Source: Marsupella aquatica (taxonomy: Eukaryota; Marchantiophyta). Taken from it: a DNA stretch of 64,000 nucleotides. The stretch spans positions 8,246,001 to 8,310,000 of the forward strand of contig OZ316891.1 of NCBI GenBank assembly GCA_973895155.1. The letters run 5' to 3'. Shown here piece by piece: positions 56,853 through 64,000 of the stretch (position 1 is its first letter; each line of letters opens with the position of its first letter). Under the pieces are notes generated by a model. That model saw nothing but the letters and a program-made list of their open reading frames with translations. It was not told where the DNA came from and ran no database searches. The position numbers and the translations under genes are program-made.

Positions 56853-59478
56853 TCACAACTTTCTACAAAGGGCCATCCCGTCACCAATTGCAACCTGCAA
56901 GGGATCACAACTTGGTCAACATATGAAATCAAGTGTGCTTCCAAATGCAGTGTTAGAAACACGCGTTGCGAAACTTTTCGTTTGAGACAACCCACCAAGT
57001 TGTAGTCGATCCGGGAGTCCATGAGAAGAAAATTATTGAAATCACGAATGCTTTGTGTTTTGGAGTCGATAACCTGCGAGAACTAATGATTGGTTATAAA
57101 TCTTTTGAGAGACAGTAATGATAATCTCATACACGCAATGACAGAAAGGATCTTTTGGGCATACCAAGGGGTCAGCAACTGTTCCATGCCACAGCACATT
57201 GTCCACTACCACCAACCCTCCAGGCCTCACCTGTGGCAAGAACATTCTTAGGAGTCTGAATAGAACAAATCTATATCCTGTTATACAATAGAACATGACT
57301 TAATTATTATTTTCCCATGGAAGCTGTCTGGCAAAAGTACATTTTAGGGATTGCAAATATAGAACGAATCTATCATCTCCTGTTGTACAGCCTTAATTAT
57401 TCATTTCTCCTCAAGGAAATAAGAGATATGGTCACAGAGAATGTCATCGTAAGATTCAAGCCTTGTCTGGATGCTGTACAATTCAATCGATTCATTCACA
57501 CCACTAATTGTGGTTTACGACCATCACACACGAAATTCAAGTGCTCCAGAATGTGCTCTATATTCCTCATCGACAACATTAAAGCGGGAATTTGTCTACA
57601 AATACATCCGAAAGCCTGTGTCGACAAGATTTGTGTCCTGAAAATCAAAGAGCTGAACAGAGCAAAGCAGTACGGTCTGAACGGAGAGTCAGTAGTGCTT
57701 TACGTACCAGCTTTAGCAGGAGCTCGTAGTACTGAGGATACATTCTCTTATCTGCATCTATGAATGCAAAGTCAAACCTGCCAGCCCCTTCTTCAAGTAA
57801 CTCCGTGAGAGTGTCCACAGCTAGTCCAAGTCTAATATCGACCTGTCAGTTCACAAACGCTTCATTTCATCTCTGGTTCTGAAGAAAATTGACTGAGGAT
57901 ATGCAAGAAGGTAACAATGTCGAATTTTTTGTCCACCAAAGAAGAACAGGCTTCCATTTCAAGACCACCCCGGGAACTGACCAACCTTGTGAAAAACACC
58001 CGCACGCCTAAAGTACTTCTCTGCAATAGCCAGTGATTTCTCTGACCTATCACATGCAACAAGTCGCCCTGAATCTGGTAGCACCAGCGCAACAGCCAAT
58101 GATGAATATCCCTGCACATCAATTATCATCCGTATTTGGACCAAGTTGCACACCATAATTTCAGTGGTCACCAAACCTCACTCCTTTCCGTTTCTGAAAA
58201 TCAAAACCATAGCTGGGTATTTTATTAATCCACAGTAAACTTATCTCAAAGGAAACGAGCAACACAACTCGTGACAATAGACTCGTGACAATAGAGTTGT
58301 TGACTAAGTTTCTGAGTCAAGAATACCTGAAATAGCTGACAGAGCCAAGAGTTGTGCTAGCGTAAAAGCCATTAAGCTCAGGAACAGCGGGGGACTTACG
58401 TGAAAAACTCCAACTTCTATGCATTGCTTTGCACCCATCAACTGCACTAACATTGCCAATAGTTGCGCTTGATCTGCTGTGACCTGAGAAGTCATGACGA
58501 AAGTATGAATGTGTTTTCTTTCAAGAGAAGGGAGATGAAGGCTGCGGATAGAGCAAATACGAAAAAGAAGAATGCAACAGGGGAGACACTGAGTAGAAGA
58601 GAACTTCCACCTGCATTTGGCTGCCTTGCATATGGCTCGTCTCCTGTCGCATCTCACGCAATATCTGAGCCCATTCAGTGCTTGTCAGAAATCCGCTGTT
58701 CTGAATTGCGACCAAATAGGGAAACACAGACGCTGCCAACCAGACGGCCATAACTTTGAAACAAAGATCCTCCAGAACCTTTTAAGATGACCATGGACAC
58801 AATCAACAGTGAGCTGCAAAACGCAACGTGTCATGAATGAAGCAATAACGCCAATCATGTCCAAATACCAGTGCCGACTTCCTTTTTGACTGTGTAGTGG
58901 AGGTTGAGGGACTTAAAGTTTCCGGTAGTTGTCTTAACGTGTGGGATTCTGGTCCTGAACACTCATTCCTAGGAGAATTGGTGGCAAATGGGGAAGGCAA
59001 AGCAAAAGATTTAGAACAAACGGAGAGAGAGATGTGTACGTTGAAAATTCCACAGTTTCCTGAAGGACTATAAAATTAAAAATCTGGGGAACAAGACAGC
59101 ATTCGCTTTCTGAGCCCATTGCATCCACAGACTAGCTACAATAAGGAAACCAATCAGGAGCTTCTAACTAGCAATTCTAGTACTTCAATCTGCAAAAGGA
59201 AACAGGGCACACAATAAACATGCCTCTGGTTCGCGAGTATTGGCTTGGACGTAGTTGAATAGCCGATCACTTGCCAATTCGTTGGCCTTCCTTGGCTCGA
59301 ATTCGATTTTCACAGCCCTAATTCTTTCTTCCTGTGATGCATTGCGCTTATTAGCAGATACAGCCAGGCAAAATCTTCGATGTGGGTGCTGCTTGCTTCC
59401 TTTCCTCAATCTCGTCACACTGCTTCCCCACCGAGTAATTGTACCTCGCCAAAGGCTCAGACTGGCGGCGGATGCCAT
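56853..59478 (-). CDS. Plastid caffeoyl-CoA O-methyltransferase-like enzyme (At3g62000-like)
   Basis: Eight exons: 59478-59224, 58664-58611, 58483-58400, 58111-57986, 57842-57708, 57230-57165, 57073-56996 and 56894-56853, giving 279 residues. This is a class I S-adenosylmethionine- and metal-dependent O-methyltransferase of the CCoAOMT family; the natural substrate of this plastid-type subgroup is unknown. The first 40 residues are basic and Ser/Thr-rich like a transit peptide. Family motifs: MQGSQMQVTADQAQLLAMLV, EVGVFHGYSSLAVAL (motif I), GRLVACDRS, FDFAFIDADKRMY (metal-binding Asp), GGLVVVDNVLWHG (metal-binding Asp-Asn) and GDGMALCRK at the end. Motif I has His where the family has Thr before GYSS. 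All introns are in phase 0. Intron 1 starts with GC (GAG followed by GCATGT) rather than GT; the others are GT-AG. Confidence 0.93.
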
Positions 59479-61595
59479 AGCTGGCCGAGTTGGGCTCCTG
59501 GCTGAGCTATTCTGCTCAGTGATCAAAAGTGGAGCAAGACCGCAACCCGGAGTGTGAACCCAAATCTCCCACGATTTCGGAGCACCAAGCTGCGAGACTG
59601 TGCAAGAGAATATTGCTCATTTCTTTCCTAGCTTGATAAGCAGTTTATGGCTCCTCTTCCTCATTTATCCTATTTCAATTTGAAAGCACGAAAAGAGGAA
59701 CAATGTCAATTTAATTGACTAGAGGACGCCCTGTTGTCTTGGATCCAAAACAGTTGAGCATCCATTCCTGCATTCCCTAGACAACAACAAAAACCGTGAT
59801 CCGGGAGCACACAAGCCTTCAACATTTGTGCTCACGAGTGTCCCGGTAAATTCATTCGACCGAAGTGCCAATCAAATACGAATGAGTAACTGGATTGTAT
59901 TCTCTTCAGTGTTCACCAAACCAGCAGGATGGGTGCGAGATGCGACAAGAGACACGGACGAGAAGGCAGGCGAGGCAAAGAGTAGAGCGTACTTTGGAGG
60001 CGGACGCAGCGCGGCAGTCAGTCAGTAAGTCCGCACGACACAAGAGATGGCTCGAGATCCTATTTGCTATATTGCTCGCCCAGCAGCAGTACCAGCCACA
60101 AAACAATTCGCTTGAAACTAGCAGTACCCAACTCCATATTCAAAGCCAAATCTACTCCTCCAGTATAGTATTGTTGTCGAACAGGACGAAACGGATTACT
60201 TATTAATTAAAACCTTTCGTGACTTCGGTAATTTGTGGGACCCACTTTTACAACTAATTAATGTTCATTATGTGATGACCTTCTACAGAAGAGTTATGAC
60301 CTGAAATGAGAGCTCCTGTAGATGAGAAACTCAAGAGGACGTGATTGGTCCGAAGTACGACCATGTTTAGCATGACCCGACTTAGGGTCCTCGTTGGCGC
60401 ATTCCAGGATGAGAAACTTGTGGCATCCGGATCACCACGGGTGACCCACAGCTTGATGACCGCTGTCGTCTTCTCAGAATGTGGCGAAGTAATCTTGAAA
60501 CGATGCCAAATGGTATTGTATGATGTCATTGCTACTTCTTTGATTCCACATTTGCGTGCACTTCAAGCATTCAGAGTTTCCTGGGACCCCTCATAAAACC
60601 GGGGGGAGTGGGTACGCTTGATGTCTAATAATGAGCTTTCGCATTGCCTCACTCTGGTAACTTTGCTTCACTGCTCGTGTCCTCCAGCTGCGGCGGGAGG
60701 TGGGAGTCGGAAGATAGCGGACCAACATTTACAGAAGTGCCATCAGGTTAGTGCTGCAAATCCTTTCCATTCGTGTAAATTCTGATTTAATAACGAGATT
60801 TCGGTACTGATTCAGCGCAGAGGTATATTGCGCTTGATGGAAATGGTGGTTGATTGGTGAAATTTGTCTCACGAGGAAGTGGACAGTCGCATGCTTCACA
60901 TTGAAAAAATCTGTATGTCACGTGCGGACACGGGAAAATCTTCCAGGACACGCCCACTACCGTGAACTCTCCCTACTTGAATAGTTTGAATTGTATAGTT
61001 TAAGTAAGTGGTGTGCATGCCCTAGGAGCTCTTCCCATGTTTTTTTCCTAGTGTATCTGTAAGAAGGCACGATGACCTTGGTACCACAGTACTTGTAGCT
61101 CAATTTGTGGAAGAAAGCATTGAGTTGTTCAAATCTCGATTTGCGTTTTGGGTGTGAACATAGCAAATCTTCAATTACTTAAAGCGAACGAATCAAATGC
61201 AGTCTTTATCCAATTCTGGTAGCTAACTGTTGTTACATTAACTTGGCTTAGAAGCTCTAGATTTTGCGGCAGCGGAGGTTGTACTTTAGTAGTGGTCACA
61301 TTGTTTAAAACCTCCAAGGAATGTCGAACCCTTAGCTTCGTTCTGATGCTCACATTCCTGATACAATGGAATGTAGCGCTAGTGACCGATGTTTGTTTTC
61401 CGTGGGTTTGAAGTGATTGGAATATTGGCAGTTTTACATACATCCTACTGAGAATAGCTTCCTCTGTACAATGGGTGTGCAGGGGTTCAACTGCATAACA
61501 GACTCGCCACCGCTATTCTCCTCTCTTCACTCGCCCCGATTCACCACACCTAATCAACCTATATCCCTCTTCTTGCTCCCGTGCCACCGCTGACG
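59479..61595. other. Intergenic region between divergent genes
   Basis: This should hold the promoters of the methyltransferase (-) and the short-chain dehydrogenase (+). Positions 61495-61590 are strikingly C/T-rich on the plus strand just before the dehydrogenase start. Short ORFs such as the one at 60345-60596 show no family features. Confidence 0.5.
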
Positions 61596-62429
61596 ATGGT
61601 CACTTCGCTACTCCAATGTAGAACAATTCTCGTCACGGGCGCAACGTCCGGTCTGGGGCGAGGCATCGCCCTGAGGCTGCTGAAAGAAGACCCAAACGTC
61701 AAGCTAATCATCACCGGTCGACGCGAGCAGAACCTTCAAGAGATTGTCAGCGAGTATGGCCCATCGAGGGTAGCAACTGTACCATTCGATCTATCGGACG
61801 TGGGGAACATATCGAAATTGGCTGAACAAGTCCTTGCTTGTTTTGGTGGGAGCCTGGACGGTGTGATTCTCAACGCGGGTATGCAGAGGGGCTTCCTCTT
61901 CACTGCCCCAGACGCCTCTTCCAGCGTCGATCTAAAAGCGCTTCGACTGGAGCTGGACGTCAATTACACGTCCCCAGTAGCGTTGACGCAGCATCTCTTG
62001 CCTCATCTCATCGAGATTGCGAAAGCCGGCAAGCCAGCGAGCATCAATTTCGTTACGTCGAGTCTCGCTCTCGTTCCCATCAAGCCTTGCCTCAACTACT
62101 GCGCAACGAAGGCTGCCTTGCACACCTTCACACTCTGCCTCCGCGGGCAGGTGGACGAGCTCAACCTCGGAGGAAAACTAGCGGTGACCGAGATCATGCC
62201 ACCGCTCGTCGAGTCTGAATTGCACGATGCAAAACACCAGCCGCAGCTGGCGTTCGACGTGAGAGGCCACCCACCTTTCGCCATGTCTCTGGAGGACTTT
62301 TTGGATGGCGTCTGGGAGGGGTGGAGCAGGCCGGGTGGACCGCCTGATGAAATTGCTGTTGGCAGTCGTACACAGCAACACTGGGAGAAGGTGGATAAGC
62401 CTAGAAAGGAGTTGTTCGGAGCGTTCTAG
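61596..62429 (+). CDS. Short-chain dehydrogenase/reductase, fungal DltE-like type
   Basis: The 277-residue NAD(P)-dependent oxidoreductase is encoded in one exon. The start is the ATG at 61596 (MVTSLLQ); an upstream GTG in frame is not a plausible start. Classical SDR features: TGATSGLGRG near residue 16 (nucleotide binding), TGRR near 42, the NAG motif in VILNAGMQRGF, the catalytic Ser in FVTSSLALVP, and Tyr-x3-Lys in NYCATKAAL. A C-terminal ELHDAKHQP segment follows. The NAGxQRGF, LALVPIKPCLNYCATKAAL and ESELHDAKHQP words are characteristic of DltE-like SDRs of filamentous fungi, not of the main plant SDR families. Codons are richer in C and G at the third position than in the AT-rich surroundings. 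Lack of introns plus family type suggest transfer from a fungus. The substrate is unknown. Confidence 0.88.
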   Translation: MVTSLLQCRTILVTGATSGLGRGIALRLLKEDPNVKLIITGRREQNLQEIVSEYGPSRVATVPFDLSDVGNISKLAEQVLACFGGSLDGVILNAGMQRGFLFTAPDASSSVDLKALRLELDVNYTSPVALTQHLLPHLIEIAKAGKPASINFVTSSLALVPIKPCLNYCATKAALHTFTLCLRGQVDELNLGGKLAVTEIMPPLVESELHDAKHQPQLAFDVRGHPPFAMSLEDFLDGVWEGWSRPGGPPDEIAVGSRTQQHWEKVDKPRKELFGAF

Positions 62430-62815
62430 CCGAGCATTAGGAATTGAGAGAAAGGGCGAATTAGGGGCCGAACAGATTGCGTTGATGTGACGACGAAGGG
62501 CAAGCGCACATAGGAAGGAGAGAAAACGGGAGAAGGTCGATAAGCCTAGAAAGGAGTTGTTCGGAGCGTTCTAGCCGAGCAGTAGGAATTGAGAGAAAGG
62601 GCGAAATTAGGGGCCGAACAGATTGCGTTGATGTCACGACGAAGGGCACATAGGAAGGAGAGAAAGCGGGAGAAGGTCGATAAGCCTAGAAAAGAGTTGT
62701 TCGGAGCGTTCTAGCCCAGCATTAGGAATTGAGAGAAAGGGCGAATTAGGGGCTGAACAGATTGCGTTGATGTCACGACGAAGGGCAAGAGCAAAGGGGA
62801 AGGAGAGAAAGCTTT
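62385..62815 (+). repeat. Tandem triplication of the dehydrogenase 3' end
   Basis: Units of 145 and 140 bp start at 62385, 62530 and 62670. Each begins with the sequence for the last 14 codons (EKVDKPRKELFGAF and stop) and continues with the downstream sequence (GAATTGAGAGAAAGGGCGAA, CGAACAGATTGCGTTGATGT). Copies differ at a few bases and by small deletions. Only the first copy is joined to the gene. Confidence 0.92.
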
Positions 62816-64000
62816 CACGAGAATAGAGAGGACCCTTGCAAATCTTCGTTTCAACCGACATTGCGAACCCGTAACTATCCAAAGGAAATGAATTGCGTCG
62901 TTGATTAGTCCCAAGCTAGTCGCTCACCAGTGATGGATAATTCTCCTCCTCAATTAGGAGATAGCGTATCATGTTTCGCCATAGCACAATGGCAACTGTA
63001 CCCTGGATCGATTTTTTCAAGAGTCTGAAGCATTGTTGAACGTGATTTGAGAAAGGATCTGGTGTGAGAAGACAATCCAGTAATGCCCTTCTGCTATTCA
63101 GATGCCCAATCGTAATTGATGAGACCAGGCAAGCAATTATAACACGAACATCATGGAGAGTTGAATCGCTTAGAATGTCGTGAAAAAGCATGAGTTGTGG
63201 GATTGTAAAATGTCCACTGAGCGTTTCAGGGGGGTTTGTTGCTCCTCACAAGTGTCGAGTATTAGAATTGAGGACTACTGAGTACTTGGGCTTTTTTTTT
63301 GCCCTCTGAAAAAACCAATTGAAATTCAATCAAACAGCCAGCATATAACATGGGTGGCCCACAAAAGGGGGTCGGCACCTAGAGGGACCAAAGGTATTGG
63401 AGCCAAACGAACAGGAGAGAAGCAGGCCAAACAAGAAATTTAACTCCTGCAGAAGGAGAGCACAACTCCAAAGACTGCAACTCCAAAGACCCGCAAGTGG
63501 AGAGGTACTTTGTGGGGCACCAAACAGTGGGTCCGGCTGGGCACCAAACAGTGGGTCAATGATAAAGAAAAACAATATGGATCTAGCCAGCATTAAGAGA
63601 ACCAAACAAGAAATTTAACTAGTGCAGAAGGAGCTGCACAACCCCAAAACAGTGGGTAAGTGATAAAGAAAAACAATATGGATCTAGCCAGCATTAAGAG
63701 AGCCAAACAAGAAATTTAACTAGTGCAGAAGGAGCTGCACAATCCCAAAGACCGGCCAGTGGAGAGGGACTGGTGGGCACCAAACAGTGGGTCCGTGATA
63801 AAGCATGTCCATGATAAAGCAAAACAATATAGATCTAGCCTGCAGTGTAGCCTCCCATCTGCTAAGTCATTGAACAACATATCGCATGTTGGCACTGGAC
63901 CATTTGTCGGGTTGCTTTCCACTCTCCAACATCAACTGAAGGGTCGTGGTTTAATCAAGCCTACACAAACGGTATCAGTCCACTATCAACAGATCAACTC
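62816..64000. other. Right-end gene-free region
   Basis: Apart from the tandem repeats at 63427-63840, no gene is recognised up to the window edge. Confidence 0.5.
63427..63840. repeat. Tandem repeats with a unit of about 101 bp
   Basis: GATAAAGAAAAACAATATGG recurs at 63561 and 63662 (period 101), and a diverged form appears near 63815. CCAAACAAGAAATTTAACT recurs at 63427, 63603 and 63704, and CACCAAACAGTGGGTC at four places. The array is nested and incomplete. Confidence 0.85.

Overview
This window is nuclear DNA of a land plant. The genes have many short exons with GT-AG introns and encode plastid proteins with transit-peptide-like N-termini. They sit far apart in AT-rich, repeat-laden DNA with LTR retrotransposon, Helitron and SINE remnants. 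Gene content (a CGL160-type ATP synthase assembly factor, TGD2, eIF3j, a small SMP-like protein) together with two intronless genes of fungal type suggests a seedless plant, most likely a bryophyte. I cannot name the species.

Layout. 1-5963: degenerate Ty1/copia element on the minus strand, running off the left edge. 5964-9997: repeats, a hairpin and a possible SINE. 9998-10984: intronless fungal-type pyridoxal reductase (+). 13913-15951: TGD2-like MCE-domain lipid transporter subunit (-). 19466-21756: translation initiation factor eIF3j (-). 21757-30375: repeat field with a second copia LTR plus leader, two Helitron 3' ends, a PIF1-type helicase fragment and a minisatellite. 30376-33816: CGL160-like factor (+, 8 exons). 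33817-40525: repeats, a decayed ORF and a SINE with clear target-site duplications. 40526-46164: triose-phosphate/nucleotide-sugar transporter family protein (+, 11 exons), with a decayed copy of exon 1 inside intron 1. 47572-48537: DUF2237 protein with an added N-terminal membrane segment (-). 50500-52740: GC-rich transposon-like region with a broken coiled-coil ORF. 55711-55896: 61-residue SMP-like protein (+). 56853-59478: plastid caffeoyl-CoA O-methyltransferase-like enzyme (-, 8 exons). 61596-62429: intronless fungal-type short-chain dehydrogenase (+), whose 3' end is tandemly triplicated. 62816-64000: further tandem repeats.

The exon models were assembled by hand from splice-site phase and protein-family similarity. 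For each of the six spliced genes the summed exon length is a multiple of three and every junction keeps frame, so I regard them as reliable, although no transcript data were available. The host genes do not form a pathway together: three or four serve the chloroplast (CGL160, TGD2, the methyltransferase, possibly the transporter) and one serves translation. I saw no CRISPR array, rRNA or convincing tRNA gene, and no multigene defence-like system. The most unusual items are the two fungal-type genes, the exon copy inside an intron, and the Helitron fragment bracketed by 41-bp direct repeats.
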